From Paucimonas lemoignei (GTDB taxonomy: Bacteria > Pseudomonadota > Gammaproteobacteria > Pseudomonadales > Pseudomonadaceae): 64,000 bases of DNA. Shown here in pieces: positions 8,730 through 16,497 of this stretch. The translations under genes were made by a program, and so were the position numbers. The stretch's first letter is position 1; each line of letters begins with the position of its first letter. Location of the stretch: positions 5,493,501 to 5,557,500 of the forward strand of contig LS483371.1 in assembly GCA_900475325.1 (NCBI GenBank), in the 5' to 3' direction. Below the pieces are notes generated by a model. The model was given only the letters and a program-made list of their open reading frames with translations, did not search any database and was not told the DNA's origin.

Positions 8730-9329
8730 TTAACCCTGACGGGTGCCGCCGGTTTGCTTGAGGAAGTTGGCGAACAGCTCGTGGCCCTGCTCGGTGAGAA
8801 TCGACTCGGGGTGAAACTGAATCCCCTCGACGTTCAGGGTCTTGTGGCGCAGCCCCATGATTTCGTCCATTGAGCCGTCTTCCAGCGCCGTCCAGGCGGT
8901 CACTTCCAGACACTCGGGCAAGGTCTCGAGCTTGACCACCAGCGAATGGTACCGGGTCACGGTCAGCGGGTGGTTCAGGCCGTCGAATACGCCGTCATCC
9001 TCATGAACCACTGGGCTGGTCTTGCCATGCATGACCTGGCGGGCGCGGACAACGTCGCCGCCAAAGGCCTGGCCGATGGACTGATGCCCCAGGCAAACCC
9101 CAAGAATCGGCAGCTTGCCCGCGAAGTGTTTGATCACTTCCAGCGAGACACCTGCTTCGTTGGGCGTGCAAGGGCCAGGGGAAACAACGATGCGCTCAGG
9201 GTTAAGCGCTTCGATCTCGGCAACGGTCATTTCGTCATTGCGAATCACCTTCACGTCGGCACCCAGCTCACCCAGGTACTGCACAACGTTGTAGGTAAAG
9301 GAATCATAGTTATCGATCATCAGCAGCAT
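8730..9329 (-). CDS. trpG: Anthranilate synthase glutaminase subunit (component II)
   Basis: A 199-residue class I glutamine amidotransferase that supplies ammonia to TrpE. The nucleophile cysteine is in [16 protein letters not shown] and the catalytic His-Glu pair in GIQFHPESI; the N-terminus [14 protein letters not shown] is typical. It leads the trpGDC operon. The gene for its partner, trpE, lies 12 kb away on the same strand with the glycan cluster and estA between. A leader encoding a Trp-rich 14-mer precedes it. Confidence 0.97.
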   Translation of the reverse strand: MLLMIDNYDSFTYNVVQYLGELGADVKVIRNDEMTVAEIEALNPERIVVSPGPCTPNEAGVSLEVIKHFAGKLPILGVCLGHQSIGQAFGGDVVRARQVMHGKTSPVVHEDDGVFDGLNHPLTVTRYHSLVVKLETLPECLEVTAWTALEDGSMDEIMGLRHKTLNVEGIQFHPESILTEQGHELFANFLKQTGGTRQG

Positions 9330-9408
9330 TTGGCTTCAACCCATTGAATTACTGACTATTTTTTCAACCTTCAATAACGCTGCCGATTGAGTGCCCACTA
9401 GTTTAGCG

Positions 9409-9426
9409 ATCGGGAGTTATCCCGAT
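9409..9426 (-). promoter_or_regulatory. Hairpin in the trpGDC leader
   Basis: ATCGGGA / TCCCGAT is a perfect 7-bp stem with a 4-base loop, about 70 bases after the leader-peptide stop and 80 before trpG. It may belong to the attenuator, but no T-run follows on the minus strand, so it is not a classical rho-independent terminator. Confidence 0.35.
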
Positions 9427-9492
9427 AAAGCGGCAGGGCAGAGATATAAAGGCGTATCAGGAAGAGGTCCGGTCTGGCCGGATTGGAATCAG

Positions 9493-9537
9493 TCAGGCGC
9501 GCCAACGCCAGCGGGCGTGAGCCTTGATTACGCGCAT
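9493..9537 (-). CDS. trpL: trpGDC leader peptide (attenuation peptide)
   Basis: A 14-codon ORF, MRVIKAHARWRWRA, with two Trp codons separated by one Arg codon just before the stop, 163 bases upstream of trpG on the same strand. An in-frame GTG at 9561 could give a 22-residue version. Nearly the same peptide, [14 protein letters not shown], lies before trpE at 23080-23124, and the two sites share DNA identity around them (GGCGCGCC TGACT and AATCCGGCC). Attenuation of trpE and trpGDC by such leaders has been described in P. putida. No clear ribosome binding site is seen. Confidence 0.65.
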   Translation of the reverse strand: MRVIKAHARWRWRA

Positions 9538-9590
9538 CAAGAGTTTGCTGACGATCAACACAGGAGGAAGTCTCGTTTTTACGTTCGGGC

Positions 9591-9619
9591 ACATTAGCTT
9601 AGCTAGGTGTGCGGTGCAA
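9591..9619 (-). promoter_or_regulatory. Possible sigma-70 promoter of trpGDC
   Basis: Read on the minus strand, TTGCAC and TAATGT are 17 bases apart. The start point would fall about 25-30 bases before the leader peptide, which suits attenuation. Matches to consensus are only moderate. Confidence 0.35.
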
Positions 9620-9943
9620 TACAGCCGAGGTGTGCGCCTACTCGCAATCCACACCCCACGGCCCTCCCGAGGCCGGCAAAGCGTGTCAGACCGGCGGACA
9701 GTCGCCTGAAAAAGCCAACCACGCAACGGCCTCTGTCTGCGCACCTGAAACTGGCTGGTTAAGCCACAGCGACTAAACAGGACATTTCCTACGGAGTCTG
9801 CCTACCTCGTCCGACTTTCCGCCTCGACGAATGTATCTACCATCACCGCTCGACTCAAACGCGAAGCGCTCTCAATCCGGTCTCGCTGAACAGTCAGAAA
9901 CTCGCCACCCGCCCGGGCCTGGTCTTTCTACCGTTATCGCGAA
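9620..9943. other. Intergenic region before the glycan cluster, no gene seen
   Basis: About 320 bases between the presumed trp promoter and the first glycosyltransferase. No ORF looks coding in either direction. The only motif of note is GGCTGGTTAAGCCA at about 9753-9766, similar to the central part of the enterobacterial JUMPstart element, but without its ops core. The promoter of the glycan operon is expected here; none is convincing. Confidence 0.5.
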
Positions 9944-10933
9944 GTGATTTCAGTGACCTGCACAACTGTCACCGCCACAACCCAGGACCTCGTGCTGCCA
10001 TCGGCAGTCGCAGCGGCGCACGTTTGCATTCTGATGTGCACATACAACGGTGCCAGGTTCATCACTGAACAACTCGCCTCACTTGAACGACAAAGTCACA
10101 AAAACTGGACGCTGGCCGTTTCTGACGACGGGTCTAAAGACCAGACACTGGACATAGTGGAGACCTTCTCCCGGCACTTGGCGTCAGACCGCGTAAAAGT
10201 CGTAGCCGGTCCAAAAAAAGGCTTTGCCAGCAACTTCCTCTCGCTCACTGCTCGGGACGACATCAACGCCGACTACTACGCCTGGTCCGATCAGGACGAC
10301 GTATGGCGCGAAGACAAACTCCAGGCCGCCTTGGCCTGGATCGCCAAAATCCCTCAAGACACACCGGCACTCTACTGCGCCCGGAGTGAAATCATCGACG
10401 ACCTCGGCGCCAGTAAAGGCTTCTCGCCGCTGTTCACCCGACCACCACACTTCAGCAATGCATTGGTGCAAAGCATCGCGGGCGGCAACACGATGATATT
10501 CAACCAGGCCGCTCGCAGATTACTGCAAGAAGCCGGAAGCGAAATCACTGTCCCGTCTCACGACTGGTGGGCGTACCAGCTCATTTCCGGAGCGGGCGGC
10601 GTTATTCACTACGATCAACAGCCCAGCGTGAGGTACCGCCAACACAACGCCAATCTCATTGGAAGCAACGACACGTGGCGTGCACGCCTGAAACGAATAC
10701 GCATGGTCTTTCAGGGCCGGTTTAACGACTGGAATACGCAGAACATTTCAGCGCTCGAAAGCATGCGGCACCGCCTGAAGCGAGAACACGCGGAGCGTCT
10801 TGCTGACTTCAAAGCCGCGCAACGTCAACGACTCCTGCAACGAATCGCGAGTGTTAGGCGAGCCGGGTTGCATCGCCAGACTCGCTTGCAAAATTTCGCA
10901 CTCGCATTCGCCGTTCTGTTTAAGAAGATCTGA
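9944..10933 (+). CDS. Family 2 glycosyltransferase (probable rhamnosyltransferase)
   Basis: A 329-residue GT-A fold transferase. CTYNGARFITEQLASL opens the domain at about residue 31, SDDGSKDQT binds the nucleotide, and WSDQDDVWREDK carries the acidic metal-binding motif. A lysine/arginine-rich C-terminal helical region may touch the inner membrane. Similar proteins extend rhamnose-containing O-antigens, and rml genes follow three bases after its stop, so a dTDP-L-rhamnose donor is likely but not proven. The start is GTG at 9944 with a weak ribosome binding site; a GTG at 9953 is an alternative. Confidence 0.82.
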   Translation: MISVTCTTVTATTQDLVLPSAVAAAHVCILMCTYNGARFITEQLASLERQSHKNWTLAVSDDGSKDQTLDIVETFSRHLASDRVKVVAGPKKGFASNFLSLTARDDINADYYAWSDQDDVWREDKLQAALAWIAKIPQDTPALYCARSEIIDDLGASKGFSPLFTRPPHFSNALVQSIAGGNTMIFNQAARRLLQEAGSEITVPSHDWWAYQLISGAGGVIHYDQQPSVRYRQHNANLIGSNDTWRARLKRIRMVFQGRFNDWNTQNISALESMRHRLKREHAERLADFKAAQRQRLLQRIASVRRAGLHRQTRLQNFALAFAVLFKKI

Positions 10934-10936
10934 ATC

Positions 10937-12007
10937 ATGACAATTTTAGTGACCGGCGGTGCCGGATTCATTGGTGCCAACTTCATTCTGGATTGGCTGG
11001 CCAGCTCAGACGAATCAGTCATCAACCTAGACAAGCTGACCTACGCAGGCAACCTGATGAGTCTGGAACCCGTGGCTAATGACGCCCGGTACACATTCGT
11101 GGATGGCGATATCGCCGATAACCTACTGGTTCGGCAATTACTGGCCGAGTATCGCCCCAGAGCGGTCTTGAACTTCGCGGCGGAGTCTCACGTTGATCGA
11201 TCGATTCATAGCCCGCAGGCGTTTATCGAGACCAACGTCGTGGGTACGTTTCAATTGCTTGAATCGGTACGCGAGTACTGGCAGTCACTGCCCCCACACG
11301 CGCAAGGTCAGTTCCGCCTGCTGCATGTTTCGACCGATGAAGTGTATGGAACACTGGCGAAGTATGACCCTGCCTTTACCGAAGACCATCCATACGAGCC
11401 TAACAGCCCTTATTCAGCCAGCAAGGCGGCGAGCGACCACCTCGTGCGTGCCTACCATCACACCTACGGCCTGCCGGTACTGACCACCAACTGCTCGAAC
11501 AACTACGGTCCGCTGCATTTTCCGGAAAAACTGATTCCCCTGATCATCGTCAAGGCACTTGAGGGCGAAGATCTGCCGGTGTACGGGGATGGCCAGCAGG
11601 TCCGGGACTGGCTCTACGTGACCGACCACTGTAGCGCGATCCGCACAGTGCTTGGGGCTGGCGTTCCCGGGCAGACCTACAACATCGGCGGATGGAACGA
11701 GAAAACCAACCTGGAAATCGTTCATAGCGTCTGCGCCTTGCTTGACGAACTCTCTCCGCGCGCTGATGGGCAGCCTTACCTATCGCAGATCAAACATGTG
11801 GCGGACAGGCCGGGGCATGACCGTCGTTACGCCATCGACGCCAGCAAAATCGAGCGCGAACTGGGCTGGATGCCTGCCGAGACATTCGAAACCGGAATTC
11901 GCAAGACCGTGGGTTGGTACCTGAATAGCACCGACTGGGTCAGCAGCGCCCGCTCAGGGGCGTACCGCGAGTGGGTGACCACGCACTATGCGGGTCACTC
12001 CCGATGA
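10937..12007 (+). CDS. rmlB: dTDP-glucose 4,6-dehydratase
   Basis: A 356-residue extended SDR that converts dTDP-glucose to dTDP-4-keto-6-deoxyglucose, second step of dTDP-L-rhamnose synthesis. Visible motifs are VTGGAGFIGANF (NAD binding), HVSTDEVYG, YSASKAASDHLVRAY with the catalytic Tyr and Lys, and NNYGP. Length is normal. It begins three bases after the glycosyltransferase and overlaps rmlD by four bases (ATGA), in the order B-D-A-C seen in many Pseudomonas O-antigen loci. Confidence 0.96.
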   Translation: MTILVTGGAGFIGANFILDWLASSDESVINLDKLTYAGNLMSLEPVANDARYTFVDGDIADNLLVRQLLAEYRPRAVLNFAAESHVDRSIHSPQAFIETNVVGTFQLLESVREYWQSLPPHAQGQFRLLHVSTDEVYGTLAKYDPAFTEDHPYEPNSPYSASKAASDHLVRAYHHTYGLPVLTTNCSNNYGPLHFPEKLIPLIIVKALEGEDLPVYGDGQQVRDWLYVTDHCSAIRTVLGAGVPGQTYNIGGWNEKTNLEIVHSVCALLDELSPRADGQPYLSQIKHVADRPGHDRRYAIDASKIERELGWMPAETFETGIRKTVGWYLNSTDWVSSARSGAYREWVTTHYAGHSR

Positions 12008-12906
12008 AAACCCTCCTGTTGGGTAAAAACGGCCAAGTGGGCTGGGAGTTACAACGCAGCCTTGCGCCCCTCGGAACGCTGATCGCCCTCGACTCCCGGA
12101 GCACAGAGTACTGCGGTGACCTGAACGATCTGCATGGACTGGCTGCAACCGTGGCCCGTATTGCGCCGGATGTCATCGTGAACGCCGCCGCATATACCGC
12201 CGTCGATCAGGCAGAAGGCGACCCGCGGGTCGCTCAGCGAATCAATGCCGATGCAGTGTCCGTGCTCGCAATAGAAGCTAAGAAGCTGGATAGCCTGCTG
12301 GTTCACTACTCCACGGACTACGTATTCGCAGGCCATGGGAATACGCCGTGGCAGGAAACCGACGCGACCACTCCCGTCAACAGGTACGGCGCTACCAAAC
12401 TAGATGGCGAGCGCGCTATTCAGGCTGCTGGCTGCAATCATCTGATCTTTCGTACCAGCTGGGTCTACAGCTCACGTGGCGAGAACTTTGCCAAGACCAT
12501 CATTCGCCTCGCCAGCCAGCGGGACCACCTCAGCGTCATCAGCGATCAGTTTGGCAGCCCAACCGGCGCTGAGTTGTTGGCAGATATCACCGCTCACGCC
12601 ATCCGCGTAACCCGCCAGAAGCCGGAATCAGGCGGGCTATACCACCTTGCCGCCAACGGCGAGACCACCTGGTTTGAATACGCCCACTTTGTATTGCAGC
12701 AAGCGCAAGCGCTGGGCCTGCCACTCAAAGTCACCTGCGCTGAACTTGCCTCGACCCTGACCAGAGACTACCCGACCCCGGCTCAGCGTCCGCATAACTC
12801 ACGGCTCGACACGCACAAACTAAAAAAGGCCTTTGCGGTGCAATTGCCAGACTGGCGCATCGGTGTGACCCGGATGCTCAAAGAAACAATCGAGAACGCA
12901 CTATGA
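12004..12906 (+). CDS. rmlD: dTDP-4-dehydrorhamnose reductase
   Basis: A 300-residue reductase for the last step of dTDP-L-rhamnose synthesis. The start at 12004 overlaps rmlB; the longer upstream ORF is not needed. [17 protein letters not shown] is the nucleotide-binding start, [10 protein letters not shown] and [11 protein letters not shown] give the catalytic Thr/Tyr/Lys set, and [14 protein letters not shown] is a family signature. It overlaps rmlA by four bases. Confidence 0.96.
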   Translation: MKTLLLGKNGQVGWELQRSLAPLGTLIALDSRSTEYCGDLNDLHGLAATVARIAPDVIVNAAAYTAVDQAEGDPRVAQRINADAVSVLAIEAKKLDSLLVHYSTDYVFAGHGNTPWQETDATTPVNRYGATKLDGERAIQAAGCNHLIFRTSWVYSSRGENFAKTIIRLASQRDHLSVISDQFGSPTGAELLADITAHAIRVTRQKPESGGLYHLAANGETTWFEYAHFVLQQAQALGLPLKVTCAELASTLTRDYPTPAQRPHNSRLDTHKLKKAFAVQLPDWRIGVTRMLKETIENAL

Positions 12907-13790
12907 TCAAACGTAAAGGCATCATCCTGGCCGGCGGTTCGGGCACCCGTCTGCATCCAGCCACACTTGCACTCTCCAAGCAGCTGTTGCCGGTTTATGA
13001 CAAGCCAATGATTTATTACCCCCTGACCACTTTGATGCTGGCAGGGATGCGCGAAATACTGATCATCTCCACGCCTCAAGACACGCCACGTTTTGAACAG
13101 CTGCTAGGCGATGGGAGCCGGTGGGGGCTGGACATCTCCTATGCGGTGCAGCCATCGCCGGATGGTCTGGCGCAAGCCTTTCTCATTGCTCAAGACTTTA
13201 TAGGCAACGACCTTTCTGCCTTGGTACTTGGCGACAATATCTACCATGGCCACAACTTCAATGAGCTGCTGCACAGCGCGAACGCACGTGACGGAGGCGC
13301 CAGCGTATTCGCTTATCACGTCAACGACCCGGAGCGGTACGGCGTCGTAGAGTTCGATAGCGCTGGCAAAGCAATCAGCCTCGAAGAAAAGCCAGCCCGG
13401 CCAAAGTCCAACTACGCGGTTACCGGGCTCTACTTCTACGACCAGCAGGTCGTCGATATCGCCAAGAGCATCAAACCCTCTCCTCGCGGCGAACTGGAAA
13501 TTACGGACCTGAACCGCGTCTATCTGGAACAGGGCGATCTGTCTGTCGAAATCATGGGCCGCGGGTATGCATGGCTCGATACCGGCACTCACGATTCACT
13601 GCTTGAGGCGAGCCGCTTCATCGCTACGCTCGAACATCGCCAGGGCCTGAAAGTCGCGTGCCCGGAAGAAATCGCTTTCAGACAGCAATGGATCAGCGCC
13701 GAACAGCTGGAGCGTCTGGCTGCACCCTTATTGAAAAACGGTTATGGCCAGTACCTGCAGCGTATTTTGAAAGAGGCTGCTCACCCATGA
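12903..13790 (+). CDS. rmlA: Glucose-1-phosphate thymidylyltransferase
   Basis: A 295-residue nucleotidyltransferase that makes dTDP-glucose from glucose-1-phosphate and dTTP, the first and usually feedback-regulated step of the pathway. The signature [32 protein letters not shown] and [12 protein letters not shown] are intact, and [15 protein letters not shown] with [14 protein letters not shown] completes the RmlA pattern. It starts and ends in ATGA overlaps, so rmlBDAC reads as one coupled unit. Confidence 0.97.
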   Translation: MIKRKGIILAGGSGTRLHPATLALSKQLLPVYDKPMIYYPLTTLMLAGMREILIISTPQDTPRFEQLLGDGSRWGLDISYAVQPSPDGLAQAFLIAQDFIGNDLSALVLGDNIYHGHNFNELLHSANARDGGASVFAYHVNDPERYGVVEFDSAGKAISLEEKPARPKSNYAVTGLYFYDQQVVDIAKSIKPSPRGELEITDLNRVYLEQGDLSVEIMGRGYAWLDTGTHDSLLEASRFIATLEHRQGLKVACPEEIAFRQQWISAEQLERLAAPLLKNGYGQYLQRILKEAAHP

Positions 13791-14332
13791 TCGTGACACG
13801 CACGGACATTCCAGAAGTGGTCTTGCTTCAGCCAAAGGTCCTGGGTGATGAGCGGGGTTTCTTCTTTGAGAGCTTCAATCATCAAGTTTTCGAAGCAGCG
13901 ATCGGCCGCCGTGTCAGCTTCGTCCAGGATAACCATTCGCGCTCCTCGAAAAATGTGCTCCGCGGGCTGCACTACCAGGTCAACCAACCTCAAGGAAAAC
14001 TCGTACGTGTCGTAAACGGAGCGGTCTTTGATGTGGCCGTGGATCTGCGAAAAAGCTCCACCACTTTCGGGCAATGGGTTGGCGCGCACCTGAGTGCAGA
14101 GAACAAGCAGCAACTGTGGATACCCGAGGGGTTCGCCCACGGCTTTCTGGTTCTTTCCGAACATGCCGAATTTGTCTACAAAACCACCGAGTATTACTCA
14201 CCCGGAAACGAGCGCAGCGTGTCGTGGAACGACAGACAACTGGCGATCACATGGCCTCTTGAGGCTCGGCCGATTTTGTCGGCCAAGGATGCGGCAGCTA
14301 CAAGCCTGATAAACACGGAAGGTTTTGACTGA
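13787..14332 (+). CDS. rmlC: dTDP-4-dehydrorhamnose 3,5-epimerase
   Basis: A 181-residue cupin epimerase, third step of the rhamnose pathway. The ATG at 13787 overlaps the rmlA stop and gives the family N-terminus ([18 protein letters not shown]); the ORF open further upstream is read-through in another frame. [27 protein letters not shown] with the catalytic histidine, and [14 protein letters not shown] are all present. Its stop shares one base with the wzm start (TGATG). Confidence 0.96.
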   Translation: MIVTRTDIPEVVLLQPKVLGDERGFFFESFNHQVFEAAIGRRVSFVQDNHSRSSKNVLRGLHYQVNQPQGKLVRVVNGAVFDVAVDLRKSSTTFGQWVGAHLSAENKQQLWIPEGFAHGFLVLSEHAEFVYKTTEYYSPGNERSVSWNDRQLAITWPLEARPILSAKDAAATSLINTEGFD

Positions 14333-15150
14333 TGCAAAACTTTTCAGCCTCTCCCCACGCATTGCTCGCAAGCCTTTGGCGAAACCGACACCTTCTGCGC
14401 GCATCAATCAAACGAGAAATACTGGGACGCTACCGGGGCTCGTTCATGGGCCTGATGTGGTCACTTTTGAACCCTCTGTTCATGCTGGCCATTTTTACCT
14501 TTGTATTCGGCGTGGTTTTCAGCGCGCGATGGGGAACGGCCAGCGATTCCAAAACCGAGTTTGCACTGATTCTGTTTGCCGGTCTGATCATCTTCAATCT
14601 GTTTTCCGAATGCATTAACAGGGCCCCCGGACTCATTCTGGGAAATCCCAATTACGTTAAAAAAGTGGTGTTTCCGCTCGAGATTCTGCCACTGGTTATT
14701 CTCGGTTCGGCCCTGTTCCACAGCGCAATCAGCTTGGCTGTGTGGCTAACCAGCTACGTAATCTTTTTCGGCATTCCCCCAGTCACCGCACTTTGGCTGC
14801 CCCTCATCATCCTGCCGTTCGCTCTGCTGATTATGGGGCTCAGCTGGATTCTGGCATTCATTGGCGTTTTCCTGAGGGATGTCGCCCAGGTCATTGGCCT
14901 ACTGACGACTGCCCTGATGTTTATGTCGCCTATTTTCTACCCCGCCTCTGCGCTTCCTGAAACCTACCGCCCTTATTTGTACATGAACCCACTGACAACC
15001 ATTATCGAGCAGACGCGCAACGTACTGTTCTGGGGAATAGCACCTGACTTCAACACCCTTGCTGTTTATCTGATAGCCGGGTTGGCGTTTTGCTGCCTGG
15101 GGTTCGCACTTTTCCAGAAGACTCGCAAGGGGTTCGCTGATGTCCTCTGA
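14332..15150 (+). CDS. wzm: O-antigen/polysaccharide ABC exporter, permease
   Basis: A 272-residue ABC-2 type permease with six hydrophobic segments, the size of Wzm. The N-terminal amphipathic stretch IKREILGRYRGSFMGLMWSLL is characteristic of the family, and the C-terminal YMNPLTTIIEQTRNVLFW lies near the last helices. With Wzt it moves a lipid-linked, fully polymerised glycan from the cytoplasm to the periplasm for ligation to lipid A-core. It overlaps wzt by 11 bases. Confidence 0.93.
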   Translation: MQNFSASPHALLASLWRNRHLLRASIKREILGRYRGSFMGLMWSLLNPLFMLAIFTFVFGVVFSARWGTASDSKTEFALILFAGLIIFNLFSECINRAPGLILGNPNYVKKVVFPLEILPLVILGSALFHSAISLAVWLTSYVIFFGIPPVTALWLPLIILPFALLIMGLSWILAFIGVFLRDVAQVIGLLTTALMFMSPIFYPASALPETYRPYLYMNPLTTIIEQTRNVLFWGIAPDFNTLAVYLIAGLAFCCLGFALFQKTRKGFADVL

Positions 15151-16492
15151 TCTGTCGATAAAGGTCGAAGGCCTTAGCAAGTGCTATCAGATATATGACC
15201 AGCCACAGGATCGATTAAAGCAGTTCGTGGTCCCCCGCTTGCAGCGCACTATCGGGATGGCACCCAAACGATTCTTCCGTGAGTTCTGGGCCCTGAAAGA
15301 TGTTTCATTCGAAATGAAACGGGGCGAGACCATCGGAATAGTTGGCCGCAACGGCAGCGGGAAATCCACGCTCCTGCAAATGATCTGCGGCACGCTTCAT
15401 CCCTCAAGCGGAAGCGTGCAATCTTTCGGTCGGGTGGCGGCATTGCTGGAGCTGGGGTCTGGGTTCAATCCAGAGTTCAGTGGCCGCGAAAACGTCTACA
15501 TGAATGGCGCTGTGCTGGGCTTGAGCAATGAAGAGATCACCCAACGATTCGAAGCCATTCTCGATTTCGCCGACATCGGCGACTTCATCGAACAGCCTGT
15601 AAAAACCTATTCAAGCGGGATGATGGTGCGCTTAGCGTTCGCTGTGATTGCCCATGTTGATGCCGACATTCTGATCATCGACGAAGCCCTGGCGGTGGGT
15701 GACGCATTTTTTACCCAAAAGTGCATGCGCTTCCTGCGCAACTTCATGAAGACCGGCACCATTTTATTCGTTAGCCACGATACCCACGCGGTGCGGAGTT
15801 TTTGCAACCGCGCTATCTGGCTGGAAAAAGGCCGCGTGCTTAAACAGGGCGCGCCGAAAGAGGTGTGCGATGCCTACCTGGAAGCGTTTTACGAGGCGCA
15901 ACAAGGCGCAAGCAGCACGACGCGGATTAAAACCTTGCCAGCCGAACCCACCGTCGCCACCCAGGATCAGCGTCAGGACTTTATTAACGCCAGCAACCTG
16001 CGCAATGACCTGCAACTGTTCGAGTTTGACGCCCAGGCGCCTGCATTCGGTAAAGGGCATGCACAAATCATCAGCGTTTCTTTTCTGGACGTGAACAATC
16101 ACCCATTGGCTTGGATCGTGGGCGGCGAGCAAGTGACCTTGAAGATCGAAGCGCTGACACACTCAGCATTGGAGGAGCCCATCATAGGGTTCCATGTCAA
16201 AGACAAACTCGGTCAAGCCCTGTTTGGCGACAACACCTACCTGAGCTGTGCGCAGAGTCCTGTCAGCACCCAAGAGCAGGACAAGGTGATCGCGCAATTC
16301 ACTTTCATGATGCCCCGACTGGCCAAGGGTGAATATTCAGTGAGCGTCGCCATCGCGGACGGCACTCAGCAGGACCACGTTCAGCATCACTGGATTCATG
16401 ACGCCCTCCACTTCAAATCAGAGTCCACCAGCGTGGCAGCGGGCCTGATCGGCATTCCAATGTCGAATATCACACTTAGAAACAGCAGGTAA
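15140..16492 (+). CDS. wzt: O-antigen/polysaccharide ABC exporter, ATPase with C-terminal glycan-binding domain
   Basis: A 450-residue ATPase. Residues 1-245 are the nucleotide-binding domain: Walker A GRNGSGKST at 69-77, signature YSSGM at 157-161, Walker B ILIIDE at 177-182 and the switch histidine in FVSHD. After a linker, residues about 300-450 form a beta-rich domain typical of Wzt proteins that recognise a modified non-reducing end of the glycan, as in E. coli O8/O9a. This predicts that export here depends on a terminal cap. The gene for the likely capping protein follows five bases downstream. Confidence 0.93.
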   Translation: MSSDLSIKVEGLSKCYQIYDQPQDRLKQFVVPRLQRTIGMAPKRFFREFWALKDVSFEMKRGETIGIVGRNGSGKSTLLQMICGTLHPSSGSVQSFGRVAALLELGSGFNPEFSGRENVYMNGAVLGLSNEEITQRFEAILDFADIGDFIEQPVKTYSSGMMVRLAFAVIAHVDADILIIDEALAVGDAFFTQKCMRFLRNFMKTGTILFVSHDTHAVRSFCNRAIWLEKGRVLKQGAPKEVCDAYLEAFYEAQQGASSTTRIKTLPAEPTVATQDQRQDFINASNLRNDLQLFEFDAQAPAFGKGHAQIISVSFLDVNNHPLAWIVGGEQVTLKIEALTHSALEEPIIGFHVKDKLGQALFGDNTYLSCAQSPVSTQEQDKVIAQFTFMMPRLAKGEYSVSVAIADGTQQDHVQHHWIHDALHFKSESTSVAAGLIGIPMSNITLRNSR

Positions 16493-16497
16493 TACTG

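Noticed and set aside
9493-9744. 83-codon minus-strand ORF covering the trpG leader
   Set aside because: Only its last 14-22 codons show similarity (to the trpE leader); the upstream part has no coding character and starts before the likely promoter.
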